A stretch of DNA of 64,000 bases from the NCBI GenBank assembly GCA_040384325.1, contig JAZKJL010000005.1:1054001-1118000 (forward strand), in the 5' to 3' direction. Origin of the DNA: JACMLX01 sp040384325 (lineage in GTDB: Bacteria; Gemmatimonadota; Gemmatimonadetes; Gemmatimonadales; Gemmatimonadaceae). This document shows positions 1 through 9,166 of this stretch, piece by piece (position 1 is the first letter of the stretch; each line of letters begins with the position of its first letter). The notes beneath the pieces were generated by a model. That model was not told the origin of the DNA. It did not search any database and saw only the letters and a list, made by a program, of their open reading frames with translations. A program made the translations under genes and the position numbers.

Positions 1-37
1 GACGCATGTGGAGCGGGAGGAAGGGGGGGGCGCGACG

Positions 38-65
38 TACACTGTACGTTGGAACGTACGGTGTA
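38..65. promoter_or_regulatory. 28-bp palindromic operator upstream of tetR-type gene
   Basis: Reading outward from the centre at 51/52, 12 of 14 base pairs are complementary. The outer arms are TACAC/GTGTA and the inner arms GTACGTT/AACGTAC. Another ACGTAC at 35-40 adds a half-site on the left. Length and symmetry fit the operator of a TetR dimer, and it lies about 100 bases upstream of the TetR-type gene, which suggests autoregulation. It probably also controls a divergent gene beyond the left edge of the window. Binding is inferred. Confidence 0.7.
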
Positions 66-167
66 AGCGTCCGGCGGTCAAGCGCGATCGCGTATGGCGA
101 CATGGCATGCCGGTCAGGCGCGCCCGATTGCTTGCCTTGCACTGTCGGCGCCGGTAGTGTCTCCCGC

Positions 168-821
168 ATGCCCACCGCTCGACGCGCACCGCTGAGTCGC
201 GACCGCATTCTCCGTGCAGCCATCAAGCTCGCAGACCGGAACGGTCTCGACGCACTCTCCATGCGAAAGCTCGCCACGACGCTCAAGGTCGAAGCGATGT
301 CGCTCTACAATCACGTCGCGAACAAGGACGAACTGCTCGATGGCATGGTCGACGTGGTGATCGGCGAGATCACACGACCCGCTCCCGGCGGCGACTGGAA
401 GGCCGCCATGCGTGGGCGAGCCACGTCAGCGCTGGCGGTGATGACCGTCCATCCGTGGGCACCGATGCTGGTCGTGTCACGCATCAGCGTCGGCCCGAAC
501 ATGCTCGGCTACATCGAAGCCACGCTGGCGACGCTGCGCGAGGCGGGATTGTCCTGGTACGAGGCGGATCGCGCGTGGAATGCGGTGGACAACTACACCT
601 ACGGGTTCGCGATGCAACAGCAGAACTTTCCCGTCAACCCCGACGAATACGCCTCGGCGGCAGCGGCCTACCTGCCCATGTTGCCCGCCACGGTGTATCC
701 CTACATGCACGAACTCACGTCCCGCGTGGCTGACGGTTCGCACGACGGGACGCTCGATTTCGGGTTCGGGCTGGACCTGCTTCTCGATGGATTGGAGCGG
801 CGGCGGAACACGCGCACGTAG
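168..821 (+). CDS. TetR/AcrR-family transcriptional regulator
   Basis: This is a one-component repressor, 217 residues from the ATG at 168. The N-terminal helix-turn-helix covers about residues 8-55 (SRDRILRAAIKLAD, then SMRKLATTLKVEAMSLYNHV), which is the classic TetR DNA-binding region. The rest is an all-helical ligand and dimerisation domain resembling the TetR_C_1 type. The frame stays open upstream to position 6, but the homology begins at MPTARRAPLSRD. A 28-bp palindrome lies upstream at 38-65. The gene converges on two permease genes. The ligand is unknown. Confidence 0.9.
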   Translation: MPTARRAPLSRDRILRAAIKLADRNGLDALSMRKLATTLKVEAMSLYNHVANKDELLDGMVDVVIGEITRPAPGGDWKAAMRGRATSALAVMTVHPWAPMLVVSRISVGPNMLGYIEATLATLREAGLSWYEADRAWNAVDNYTYGFAMQQQNFPVNPDEYASAAAAYLPMLPATVYPYMHELTSRVADGSHDGTLDFGFGLDLLLDGLERRRNTRT

Positions 822-873
822 GCGCGCCTGACGACCGTCCCACCTCAATCGTCGCTCGACGACCGTCCGACGC

Positions 874-2145
874 CTACTCGTGCCGCAGCGCCACCACCGG
901 ATCGAGCTTGGCGGCGCGCATCGCCGGGATCATGCCGAAGACCACACCCGTGACCGCGCTGGCCGCCAGGGCGGCGATGACCGACGACAGCGGTGTCGCA
1001 GCCGGGATCTCCGGCCACGCCGTGCGGATCCCGATGGCCGTGAGGATGCCCAGCACGAGGCCAACCGATGCGCCGATGCTCGTCAGCGTCACCGCCTCGA
1101 CGAGGAACTGCCAGAGGATCGTCGCGCGCGTCGCGCCCAACGCCTTCCGCACGCCGATCTCGCGGGTCCGCTCGGTGACCGAGATCATCATGATCGCCAC
1201 CACGCCCACGCCACCGACCAGCAGGCCCACCGACGACAGCGCCAGCCCGACGACGAAGAAGGTCCCGAACAACTCGTTGTAGATCTCCATCAGCCGGTCC
1301 TGCGTCACGATCGCGAAGTTGCTCGGTTGGCTGGGACGCAGGCCGCGGGAGGTGCGCAGCGCGACGGTCACGTAATCGACGGCCTCCTCGGTCGTCACGC
1401 CGGCACGCGGCTTCACGATCAGGTTGTTGCCGAGGACCCACATGTTGAGCGCGTTCTTGCCGGTCGTCCACGGCATGATCGCCTTCGGGTCGTTTCCCTC
1501 GGCGGCTGCGGTCGGCGTGCCCATGGGGCTCGACGTGTAGTCGTAGATGCCGATGACGGTGAATGCGACGCCGTCGATGAAGACGCGCTTGTCGAGCGGG
1601 TCGGAATCGTAGAAGAGACGCTGCGCCAGCTGGGTGTTCAGGATCACCACGCGCGCGGCGGCGTCGTACTCCGCGTTGAGGAAGCTCCGGCCCGGGTTGA
1701 TGTCGCCGGCGTCGACCTCGGTCCAGTTGGCGGAATAGGCTTCGATGCCCGCGCTCACCTGCCGGTCCTTGTAGCGGAACGTGCCGCGCGTGGCGACATG
1801 CGTCGTGACCGACCGGATCATCGGCAGACGCTCGAGCATCCGCACCTCTTCGATCGTGATCATCGGGTTGCGGCGTTCCGGGCAGGTCTCGTCCGAACCA
1901 TCGCATGCCTGGAAGCCGCCGATCGGCCGCCGGTAGACGAAGAAGGACGTGGGACCCGCCGCCTCGACGTCGCGCGCGAAGCTCTCATTGACGCCTTGCA
2001 CCACCGACGACAGGGCGACCACCACGAACACGCCCACGGCGACGCCCATGATGGTGAGCAGGGCGCGCACCCGGTTCGCGCGCAGTGCGTCGATCGCAAT
2101 CCTCACGCCTTCGAACACACTCAGGAGCTTGGCTCCGATGCTCAT
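874..2145 (-). CDS. MacB/FtsX-type ABC transporter permease
   Basis: 423 residues. The N-terminal membrane helix (RALLTIMGVAVGVFVVVAL) is followed by a periplasmic MacB_PCD-like domain (about residues 50-270). Three C-terminal helices form the FtsX domain, containing the typical ERTREIGVRKALGA cytoplasmic loop. It starts at ATG 2145, with an AGGAG overlapping the 3' end of the upstream permease gene; only three bases separate the two genes, so they form one operon. MacB-type permeases couple ATP hydrolysis to export or to mechanotransmission. No ATPase gene is present here, so it must lie elsewhere. Confidence 0.9.
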   Translation of the reverse strand: MSIGAKLLSVFEGVRIAIDALRANRVRALLTIMGVAVGVFVVVALSSVVQGVNESFARDVEAAGPTSFFVYRRPIGGFQACDGSDETCPERRNPMITIEEVRMLERLPMIRSVTTHVATRGTFRYKDRQVSAGIEAYSANWTEVDAGDINPGRSFLNAEYDAAARVVILNTQLAQRLFYDSDPLDKRVFIDGVAFTVIGIYDYTSSPMGTPTAAAEGNDPKAIMPWTTGKNALNMWVLGNNLIVKPRAGVTTEEAVDYVTVALRTSRGLRPSQPSNFAIVTQDRLMEIYNELFGTFFVVGLALSSVGLLVGGVGVVAIMMISVTERTREIGVRKALGATRATILWQFLVEAVTLTSIGASVGLVLGILTAIGIRTAWPEIPAATPLSSVIAALAASAVTGVVFGMIPAMRAAKLDPVVALRHE

Positions 2146-2148
2146 GAC

Positions 2149-3390
2149 CTACTCCTGGCGTAACGCTTCGATGGGATCGAGCCGCGAAGCGCGGCGCGCG
2201 GGATAGACACCCGAGACGATGCCAACCCCGAGCCCGAGCAGGGTCGCCACCACCAGCGACCAGGGGGCGACCGCAGCCGGGAGCGGTGTGAATGCCTGGA
2301 TCAACCACGCGGCGCCGAGGCCGAGGCCGATGCCGACCACCGCCCCGAGGGTGGAGAGCGTCGCGGCTTCGACCATGAATTGCCGCAGGATGTCCTTCCG
2401 GCGCGCGCCGAGCGACTTGCGGATGCCGATTTCGCGCGTCCGCTCGGCGACGGCGACCAGCATGATGTTCATGATCACCATGCCACCGACGATGAGCCCG
2501 ATCATCGGCAGTGCCGTGCCCGCGATCGTCATGACGCCCTTCACCTCATTGAAGTCCTCCAGCGCGGATTCGGACGTCTCGATGGAGAAGTTGTCGGGCA
2601 GTGCCGGGCGCAGGTGGCGGCGCGCGCGCATGGCCTCGCGGACCAGTTCCATGCCGTCGAACATCGTGGCCGTGCTCGACGTCTTGAGCATCATGCCATC
2701 GATGTCGCCGCGCGGGTTCGTGATTCGCCCGAGACCGGATTCGAGGGGCCCGATGATCAGCCGGTCCATCGACATGCCGAACAGCGACCCCTGCTTCTCG
2801 ATGCGGCCGACGACGGTGTAGGGGACACCGCTGATGCGCAGCTCGCGGCCGATGGGGTCGAGATCCGGGAAGAAGAAGGTGGCCACCTCGTCGCCGATCA
2901 CGACCACGTTCGCGCCGATGTTGTACTCCTGCTGCGCGATCGCACGCCCGGCGACGATGTCGTAGTTCTTGATCTGGAAGTAGTCGCCCTCGACGGCGTA
3001 GATGGTCGCCTGACGGGGACGCTGTGCGTACGGGCTCGAGGCCATCGCCCTCGCATCGGTCTCGATCGCCCACTTCACGTCCTTGGGCAGCCTGTCGACG
3101 ACATAGCGGGCGTCATGGCTGTAGAGCAGCGGCCACCGCTGCATGTCGCGCCACTCCGCCTCACTGTCAGGCCCGGAGAAGTCGGGCCACCGGCGGAGGG
3201 TGAAGGTGTTGGTGCCGATCATGCGGCCGATGAAGTCTTCCTCGACATACTTCGACATCCCCTCGACGATCGACACGACCGCGACCAGGAACATCACGCC
3301 GATGGTGACGCCGAGGAGGGTGAAGAAGCTCTTCAGCTTCTGCACCCGGATCTGTCCCAGTGCGAGGCGGACGGCTTCGAAGAGTGGCAT
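2149..3390 (-). CDS. MacB/FtsX-type ABC transporter permease
   Basis: 413 residues from the ATG at 3390, chosen because MPLFEAVRLALGQIRVQK matches the usual amphipathic start of MacB permeases. The open frame extends to 3594 but its extra residues are low-complexity. Architecture: one N-terminal helix (FFTLLGVTIGVMFLVAVVSI), a MacB_PCD periplasmic domain, then a three-helix FtsX domain with the ERTREIGIRKSLGARR loop. It is paired with the following permease, which suggests a heterodimeric transporter. No good Shine-Dalgarno sequence is visible at 3390. Confidence 0.88.
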   Translation of the reverse strand: MPLFEAVRLALGQIRVQKLKSFFTLLGVTIGVMFLVAVVSIVEGMSKYVEEDFIGRMIGTNTFTLRRWPDFSGPDSEAEWRDMQRWPLLYSHDARYVVDRLPKDVKWAIETDARAMASSPYAQRPRQATIYAVEGDYFQIKNYDIVAGRAIAQQEYNIGANVVVIGDEVATFFFPDLDPIGRELRISGVPYTVVGRIEKQGSLFGMSMDRLIIGPLESGLGRITNPRGDIDGMMLKTSSTATMFDGMELVREAMRARRHLRPALPDNFSIETSESALEDFNEVKGVMTIAGTALPMIGLIVGGMVIMNIMLVAVAERTREIGIRKSLGARRKDILRQFMVEAATLSTLGAVVGIGLGLGAAWLIQAFTPLPAAVAPWSLVVATLLGLGVGIVSGVYPARRASRLDPIEALRQE

Positions 3391-3633
3391 GCGGGGGAGG
3401 CGTCGCTGGGGGATGCCGGTGGGGGGTGCTCGGGTGCGCCGCGCGCTCGGGGATGCCGGACCTACGGAACACGTCGGCATGAGATTCACCGGGCGCACGA
3501 GGCGTCGACCGGCGGCCAGGCGGGGGCCCGCATCACGCCGACACCCGTAGCTCGGCCGAACGCCCGACCGGACAGCTACCGCGTCGCTTGGCACCTTCCG
3601 CCGGGCTCAGCGCCCGTGCGCCACCATCGCCTG

Positions 3634-6279
3634 CTAGCGAATCGTGGGAGCCAGTGCGCGCATGCGTGTCATGTCAAACTCGGCCAGCGGCCACCGGCTC
3701 GCACGCACCATGGCCTGCACCTGCGCATCGCGCCGGAAAGCGTCGAGTGGATGCATGCAGAATCGTTGGAAGCTCAACTTGGGCGCTCCCGACTTGATCC
3801 AGTCCGCCAGCACGGCCCGCGCCGAGTCACGCTGCCCCACTCCCTCGAAGGATTCGATCCATTCCATCGACAGGCGCCGTGGAGCACTGCTCGCACGCAA
3901 TCGGGCGAGCCGCATGCGCGACACCTCCGCCTGCGTCAGTCGCCACCGCGCCTCGCCGCGCGCATTCCCGGTACGTGCGCGGATGGCGCGCACCTCGCCC
4001 GGCGGTGTGGCACGCTCCCACGCAGCCATCGCGTCATCGAACCGGCCCGAGGCCGCGAGAGCGTGGGACCACCAGAACAGGTGTTCGCGCTGCGGCTGCA
4101 ACTCCACGGCTCGCGTGAGCAGTGCGACTTCCTCACGGAAGTTGCCGGCGCACCGCTGCAGCGTCGCAAGACTGTTGAGTTGCTGAGCGTTCCACGGCGC
4201 CAGTCGCTGTGCGCGCACCTTGTATTTCCACGCCGAATCGAGCTGGCCCGTCCATCGAAACCATGAGCCGATGAGCGATTGGGTCTGGAAATCGGTCGAA
4301 TCGAGTGATGCGGCGAGTTGTGCATCAGCGCGCGACCCCGTCGTGTCGCCGAGCAGGAAACGCGGTAGCGCACGCCGAATGAGGGCGGCGGACCGCGCGG
4401 TGGGCGAAGCACCCGCGCGCGCGAGCGCGGCGCTGCCGTACTGCACCGCCGCGGACGCACGCGACGGATCGCTGCGCGTGCCGGCTTGCACGACCAGCCC
4501 GATGCCCATGAAGTCGGACAGTCCCACGAACGGTCGGTACCATCGCGGATCGAGTTCGCTCGCCCTCAGGAACAGCGTCAGGATGCGAGGATCGGAGGGA
4601 TCGAGTCGCCACAAGTGCTCGGCCTCCGACACCAGACGGAATGCCTCCGGCTGCGGCACATGCAACGGCATCGCGGCAGGAGTCGGCAACTCGAGGTGCG
4701 CGCGCAGCGAATCGGTGACCCGGTGAACGAGTTCGGCAAACTGCGCAGCACCGACGGTGGTCCGCACCTGGAAGTGCGTCACTCCCGACGTCACATCCAC
4801 GACACGCATGTCGTTCACGACAGAGTCGCCGACGATTCTCACCTCGCCTTCCACGACGGACCGCACACCGACACCAGCCAGGCTCAGACGCCTGACACTA
4901 TCGGGAGCGGAGCCAAGGTCATGGCTGGTCGCGAATGGAACGACCTGTGGTGCCACGCCGAGCTGTTCGGCCACGTGCGACGGGAGCGCGGTCGCGATGT
5001 AGTCCACCGCCGCATTCTGCGCCACGTTGCGAAACGGGAGCACTGCCACCGGCACGAGCGCCGTGGACTTGCTGACGGGTGCTGTGGTGGTGCCGGGCAT
5101 CGAGCGCCAGACGACCGTGCCGGTGGCCAGCAGCGCAATCAGCGCCGCGCCGGCGACGGCTTTCGAGCCCGGACGGTGATCCACTGGCGCGATCGTCCTG
5201 GTCGTCGTCGTCGGTGCGTCGAACGCATCGAGGACGACACGAGCGGTCGACGGTCGTTCGGCCGGCGACTTCTGCAGGCACTGCGCGATGATCCGCGCGA
5301 CGGCAGGCGCGAGATCGGGACGCTGCGACGCGAGGGGCGGGGGTGGTGCGCTGAGATGACCGGCGAGGATTTCCGCTGCCGTCCCATGAAACGGAGGAGC
5401 GCCTGTCAGCACCGCGTACGCGAGACAGCCGAAGGAATACAGGTCGGCCCGATGGTCGACAGCTGGATCCCCTGTCGCCTGCTCGGGCGCCATGTAGGCG
5501 GGGGTGCCGATGATCGCACCGTCGGAGGTCACGTGTTCGTCGAGCCTGACTTCAGGCACGGCCGTCATCGCCTTGCCGATACCGAAGTCGGTCACGACGG
5601 CCGCGCCACCGGAGAGCATCACGTTGGCCGGCTTGATGTCGCGATGCACGATGCCAGCCTCGTGCGCGTACGCCAGGGCACGGGCCACGTCGCGAAGGAT
5701 GGACAGGCCTTCCGCGATCGGAATCGGTGGCCCATTCGCGATCCGGGTCCGGAGCGAGGCGCCCGTCTCGAGCGGCATCACATAATAGAGGATGCCGTCG
5801 TCCTCACCTGAGTCGAAGAGCGGCATGATGTTCGGATGACGCAAGCGGGCCACCATGCCGATCTCGCGCAGGAACCGCCCGCGCCCGATGCGCGCCGACA
5901 GTTCCCGCCGGATGACCTTCACGGCGACGGAGCGACCGTGTCGCACATCCTCGGCCTGGAAGACGTGGGCCATGCCGCCCCGTCCAAGTTCCTCGCCGAT
6001 CAGGTAGCGACCACCCAGCCTGCTCGGCGGCTCGCTGGCGTCGGCGTCGTCGTCGCGCGCGAGGTCGGCGAGGAGTTCGCTCGCCGTGCCGTCCAGCAGC
6101 GGCATGCTCCGTTCGCATTCGGCGAGCAACTGCTCGAGTGCACGCCGACGCGCCGTGTCCTCGCCGGTGAGCTCCGCAAGCAACTGCGCGCGATCACAGG
6201 CGTCGGCCTCGAGGAGGCGATCGAGCTGGGGCCCTATCGATTTCCAGTGCGGAGGCAGGAAGGAGTCGTCGACGCTCAC
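3634..6279 (-). CDS. Transmembrane serine/threonine protein kinase with TolB-like/TPR sensor region
   Basis: 881 residues from a GTG at 6279 whose GTGA overlaps the stop of the upstream sigma gene. A variable helical N-terminus (1-88) precedes a PknB-type kinase domain (about 91-345) with the glycine loop GRGGMAHV, Lys121, Glu139, HRDIKPANV (Asp214) and DFGIGKA (Asp231), followed by APEQATGDP. A single membrane helix (AGAALIALLATGTVVW) is followed by a TolB-like N-terminal segment (VAVLPFRNVAQ) and repetitive helices resembling TPRs. Catalytic residues are intact. It probably phosphorylates cytosolic targets in response to periplasmic input; targets are unknown. Confidence 0.92.
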   Translation of the reverse strand: MSVDDSFLPPHWKSIGPQLDRLLEADACDRAQLLAELTGEDTARRRALEQLLAECERSMPLLDGTASELLADLARDDDADASEPPSRLGGRYLIGEELGRGGMAHVFQAEDVRHGRSVAVKVIRRELSARIGRGRFLREIGMVARLRHPNIMPLFDSGEDDGILYYVMPLETGASLRTRIANGPPIPIAEGLSILRDVARALAYAHEAGIVHRDIKPANVMLSGGAAVVTDFGIGKAMTAVPEVRLDEHVTSDGAIIGTPAYMAPEQATGDPAVDHRADLYSFGCLAYAVLTGAPPFHGTAAEILAGHLSAPPPPLASQRPDLAPAVARIIAQCLQKSPAERPSTARVVLDAFDAPTTTTRTIAPVDHRPGSKAVAGAALIALLATGTVVWRSMPGTTTAPVSKSTALVPVAVLPFRNVAQNAAVDYIATALPSHVAEQLGVAPQVVPFATSHDLGSAPDSVRRLSLAGVGVRSVVEGEVRIVGDSVVNDMRVVDVTSGVTHFQVRTTVGAAQFAELVHRVTDSLRAHLELPTPAAMPLHVPQPEAFRLVSEAEHLWRLDPSDPRILTLFLRASELDPRWYRPFVGLSDFMGIGLVVQAGTRSDPSRASAAVQYGSAALARAGASPTARSAALIRRALPRFLLGDTTGSRADAQLAASLDSTDFQTQSLIGSWFRWTGQLDSAWKYKVRAQRLAPWNAQQLNSLATLQRCAGNFREEVALLTRAVELQPQREHLFWWSHALAASGRFDDAMAAWERATPPGEVRAIRARTGNARGEARWRLTQAEVSRMRLARLRASSAPRRLSMEWIESFEGVGQRDSARAVLADWIKSGAPKLSFQRFCMHPLDAFRRDAQVQAMVRASRWPLAEFDMTRMRALAPTIR

Positions 6280-6821
6280 GGTGCCATCGCGCGTCGCAGG
6301 AGCATGCGCGCCTTCAGCCAGTCGCGCTGCACGGTGCGTGGTGTGACACCCATGGCGGCGGCGATCTCCTGATCGCTCAAGCCGCCGAAGAACCGGCAAT
6401 CGACCACCTGCGCGAGCCGCAAGTCGACGGCTGCGAGGCGGTCGATTGCATCGTTCAACTGCAGCAGGAGCTCCGGTTGCGCGTCGGCCGGGATGAGGGC
6501 GTCATCGAGCGAGTGCTCGTGCTGAAATCCGCCGCGCTTGTGTGCGCACCGTGCCTTGGCGCGATCGACGAGCACATGGCGCATTGCGAGGCAGGCGAGC
6601 GCCATGAAGTGTGCCTCGTCATTCCAGCTGATCCGGTGCTGTGCGCGAAGCTTGAGCCACGCCTCGTGCACCAGCCCGGTGGTCGACAGCGTGCCCGCAC
6701 CAGCGCGCAATGCGAGCTGCCGGCGCGCGATCACACGCAGGTCGTCGTACACCTCGCGCGTGAGACGGTCGAGCGCCGCGCGCGGGTCTTCCTGATCGAC
6801 TGCTCGAGACTCAGCGGGCAC
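6276..6821 (-). CDS. RNA polymerase ECF-type sigma factor (SigX6/TIGR02999-like)
   Basis: 181 residues from GTG 6821; upstream residues in the open frame (to 7286) lack homology. Region 2 is recognisable in LDRLTREVYDDLRVIARRQL and WNDEAHFMALACLAMRHVLVDRAKAR. Region 4 is at the C-terminus (GLSDQEIAAAMGVTPRTVQRDW). These motifs match the ECF subgroup that in several soil phyla is encoded beside Ser/Thr kinases rather than anti-sigma factors. It is coupled to the kinase by a 4-base GTGA overlap. Control through phosphorylation by that kinase is inferred. The start is uncertain; no clear ribosome binding site is seen. Confidence 0.88.
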   Translation of the reverse strand: MPAESRAVDQEDPRAALDRLTREVYDDLRVIARRQLALRAGAGTLSTTGLVHEAWLKLRAQHRISWNDEAHFMALACLAMRHVLVDRAKARCAHKRGGFQHEHSLDDALIPADAQPELLLQLNDAIDRLAAVDLRLAQVVDCRFFGGLSDQEIAAAMGVTPRTVQRDWLKARMLLRRAMAP

Positions 6822-7194
6822 GAGATCGTGGGCGAGACGAGAGTCGGCGCGGGAGACGCTGCGCCGCGAGTGAGTGGCCGTGGCGCGCCTGGGTGGTCCG
6901 AAGATGTTTTCGCGCGTCGAGACCCGCAACACCCGCACCTCCCGGAATTTGGCACCGGCCGAGGTTGGCCCGTGGCGTTCTCCTGACTCACGAGAATTCG
7001 GCGTCGTTTGCGACATGTGCCGTCGTGACGGCCACGTGGCTGCGGGGCGGCCTTCGGCCTCTTTGACGCCGGACAGCCCGCACCCGCCTCGACGCGGCGT
7101 CGACCGGTGTCGCACGCAGGTGTCGCAACTCGTTACTCCGGGTGCAGAACCGTCACGCGTCGCCGCACGCACCCCACTCAAGGAGCAATTGATC
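6822..7194. other. Intergenic region between divergent sigma factor and haloperoxidase-like gene
   Basis: 373 bases between two divergent starts, so promoters for both directions are expected here. I see no convincing -35/-10 pair. An AAGGAG ribosome binding site for the rightward gene lies at 7180-7185. A short hairpin (GGCC-TTC-GGCC followed by TCTTT) near 7053 could act as a weak terminator or attenuator. Confidence 0.4.
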
Positions 7195-8340
7195 ATGTTT
7201 CGCCGCCGCATCCTCCCGCAAGCCGCGCTGTTGCTGATGCTCTCCGCGTGTGCCGACTCCCCGACAATGGTCGGCGACACCGACATCGCGCTGCGTCATG
7301 CCGGTGGCACGCACCGTGTCCTGTCGACGGTGCGATGGACGCGGCAGTCGATCGCGTTCTTCCGCGCACGCGGCGGGAATCCGGCACGCAATGACGTGTA
7401 CTTGTCGCTGGCGCAATACCGCGCCGCACGGGCCGCGCTCGCGGAGGCTTCGGGCGGCATTCGTCCGTCGCCGGCGGGCGCCGTGGCCGGCGCGTCGGTG
7501 GTGGTGCTGAAGCAATTCTATCCACTCGATGCCGCCGCGATCGACGCGCAACTCTCCGCGCAGCGGGCCGACCTTCCGTCTGGGGTGACGGCGGACGAAT
7601 TCGCGATGGGCGAGTCGATCGGTCAAGCCGTCGCTCGGACGGTGCTGGCGGAAGCGGTCACCGACAACGTCGGGCTGACTCCGCCGCCACCCGTGCCGGT
7701 GGGCCCGGGCTTCTGGGTCAGCAGCGGTGCGCCGATCGTTCGCGGAAACTACGGAGCACGCCCCTTCTTCCTGCGCTCCGGTTCGGAGATCCGCCTCGGG
7801 CCGCCACCTGCGTTCGGGTCGCCCACATTTTCGGCGGCACTGGCGGAAGTGCGCCAGATCTCCGATACACGCACGGCCGAGCAGATCGCGCTGACTGCCA
7901 AGTGGGTGCCGTTTTCGTCTGTCGTGTTCAATGGCATCGCGGCAGACCTGATCGAACGCCGGCATCGGAGTGAGGTCGACGCCGCTGAGATCCTGGCCTA
8001 TGCGAATACGGCCGCATTCGATGCGATCATCGCGTGCTTCGACACGAAATTTGCGTACTGGTACATTCGCCCGACGCAGGCCGATGCCGGCATCACGCTC
8101 GCGACCGGGCTGCCCAACCATCCGTCGTATCCGTCCGCCCACTCCTGCCAGTCGGGCGCGTACCACGGTGTGCTGTCATCCGCGTTTCCTGCCGATCGTC
8201 GGATGATCGACAGCCTGGCTCGCGAAGCGAGTCTCTCGCGAGTGGTCGGCGGCCTCCACTATCGCTTCGATGGTGACGCCGGGCTGGCGCTGGGCGGTGC
8301 GGCGGCGCGCCTCGCGCTCCTTCGCCGAGGGATCGAATAA
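7195..8340 (+). CDS. Vanadium-dependent haloperoxidase/PAP2-like lipoprotein
   Basis: 381 residues from ATG 7195 with AAGGAG nine bases upstream. A lipoprotein signal ends at LMLSAC. The vanadate/phosphate-binding signature of the PAP2/vanadium haloperoxidase superfamily is complete: Lys285 and Arg292 (K-x6-RP), PSAHS (313-317, His316), and Arg349 with His355 (SRVVGGLHY). The N-terminal part is helical, as in bacterial vanadium haloperoxidase homologues. It could oxidise halides with peroxide, or act as an acid phosphatase; sequence alone does not separate these. Divergence from an ECF sigma gene suggests stress-linked expression. Confidence 0.88.
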   Translation: MFRRRILPQAALLLMLSACADSPTMVGDTDIALRHAGGTHRVLSTVRWTRQSIAFFRARGGNPARNDVYLSLAQYRAARAALAEASGGIRPSPAGAVAGASVVVLKQFYPLDAAAIDAQLSAQRADLPSGVTADEFAMGESIGQAVARTVLAEAVTDNVGLTPPPPVPVGPGFWVSSGAPIVRGNYGARPFFLRSGSEIRLGPPPAFGSPTFSAALAEVRQISDTRTAEQIALTAKWVPFSSVVFNGIAADLIERRHRSEVDAAEILAYANTAAFDAIIACFDTKFAYWYIRPTQADAGITLATGLPNHPSYPSAHSCQSGAYHGVLSSAFPADRRMIDSLAREASLSRVVGGLHYRFDGDAGLALGGAAARLALLRRGIE

Positions 8341-8373
8341 AGGAGCGCACCGAGCCGCACCCACCACATCAGA

Positions 8374-8392
8374 GACCCGCGCGGTGCGGGTC
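8374..8392 (+). terminator. Hairpin, likely terminator of the haloperoxidase-like gene
   Basis: A GACCCGC/GCGGGTC stem of 7 bp with a 5-base loop is followed by GCTTT. It lies about 35 bases after the stop codon. The T tract is short, so efficiency is uncertain. Confidence 0.45.
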
Positions 8393-8610
8393 GCTTTCCC
8401 CCGGGAGGCAGCGAGTCACGCGGGCTGAACGCGGAGCGTGGCTCAGTCGAGGTCGGTCGTGCCGGTCGGGCCGCTGTTCGGTGCGCAGCAGTCACGCCCG
8501 TTGGCTACGGTGCGGCAAGGCGTATTTTCATGAGTGCGCAGCGCAGGCAGGGAACGCACGCCGTCGTGCGTCGTCGCCTCCACGCGAAGCAGATCCCGGA
8601 GCAGCATTCG

Positions 8611-9090
8611 ATGCGGACGACTCGTGTCACGCAGTATGTCGACGCACCCCCCCGTCGAGTGTATGCCACGCTGCTCGATGCGGCGGCGCTGCCGCGCTGG
8701 AGAGTGCCGGACGGCATGACGGCGGTCGTCCACCAGTTCGACGCACGGGAGGGTGGCACGCTGCGGGTCTCGCTGACCTACGAATCGTCGGACGAGAAAG
8801 GCAAGTCGTCGGCGCACACCGATACATACCATGGCCGGTTCCTGACCTTGATCCCTGATCGGTGTGTGGTCGAAGTGGACACGTTCGAAAGTGCCGACCC
8901 GAGGATGCAGGGCGCGATGACGAGCACGATCACCCTGCAAGAATGTCGCGACGGCACGGAAGTCATCGCCGTGCACAGCGATGTTCCGCCGGGCGTGGAC
9001 CTGGCCGACAATGAGACCGGCTGGCGGATGGCCCTGGCGAAACTCGCTGCCATCGTGGAAGCGCAGGCACGGGGCGGCACCGAGTCCTGA
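8611..9090 (+). CDS. SRPBCC/AHSA1-family protein
   Basis: 159 residues from ATG 8611 with GGAGC eight bases upstream. It begins with the typical AHSA1 strand and helix (TRVTQYVDAPPRRVYATLLDAAALPRW). Next come the beta-rich core (GGTLRVSLTY, GRFLTLIPDRCVVEV, STITLQEC) and a long C-terminal helix (GWRMALAKLAAIVEA). This fold makes a hydrophobic cavity for small ligands; the ligand is unknown. It opens a rightward row of small single-domain genes. Confidence 0.85.
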   Translation: MRTTRVTQYVDAPPRRVYATLLDAAALPRWRVPDGMTAVVHQFDAREGGTLRVSLTYESSDEKGKSSAHTDTYHGRFLTLIPDRCVVEVDTFESADPRMQGAMTSTITLQECRDGTEVIAVHSDVPPGVDLADNETGWRMALAKLAAIVEAQARGGTES

Positions 9091-9166
9091 TGCGCGCGGA
9101 GGGATAGCCAATGGGCGGCCCTGTGCTGGTCCCCGGTGGTTCACGCATGGCGGGCCGCGTGCAGGC

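Noticed and set aside
831..868. Direct repeat GACGACCGTCC before the permease stop
   Set aside because: Two short copies only, and in GC-rich DNA this is likely chance.
880..2163. Long open frame (427 codons) on the plus strand opposite the permease gene
   Set aside because: Its translation is Arg/His/Asp-rich, a typical shadow of GC-rich genes; the opposite strand encodes a clear MacB-type permease.
2380..4266. 628-codon plus-strand frame
   Set aside because: It spans the opposite strands of a permease and a kinase gene and shows no domain; shadow of GC-skewed codons.
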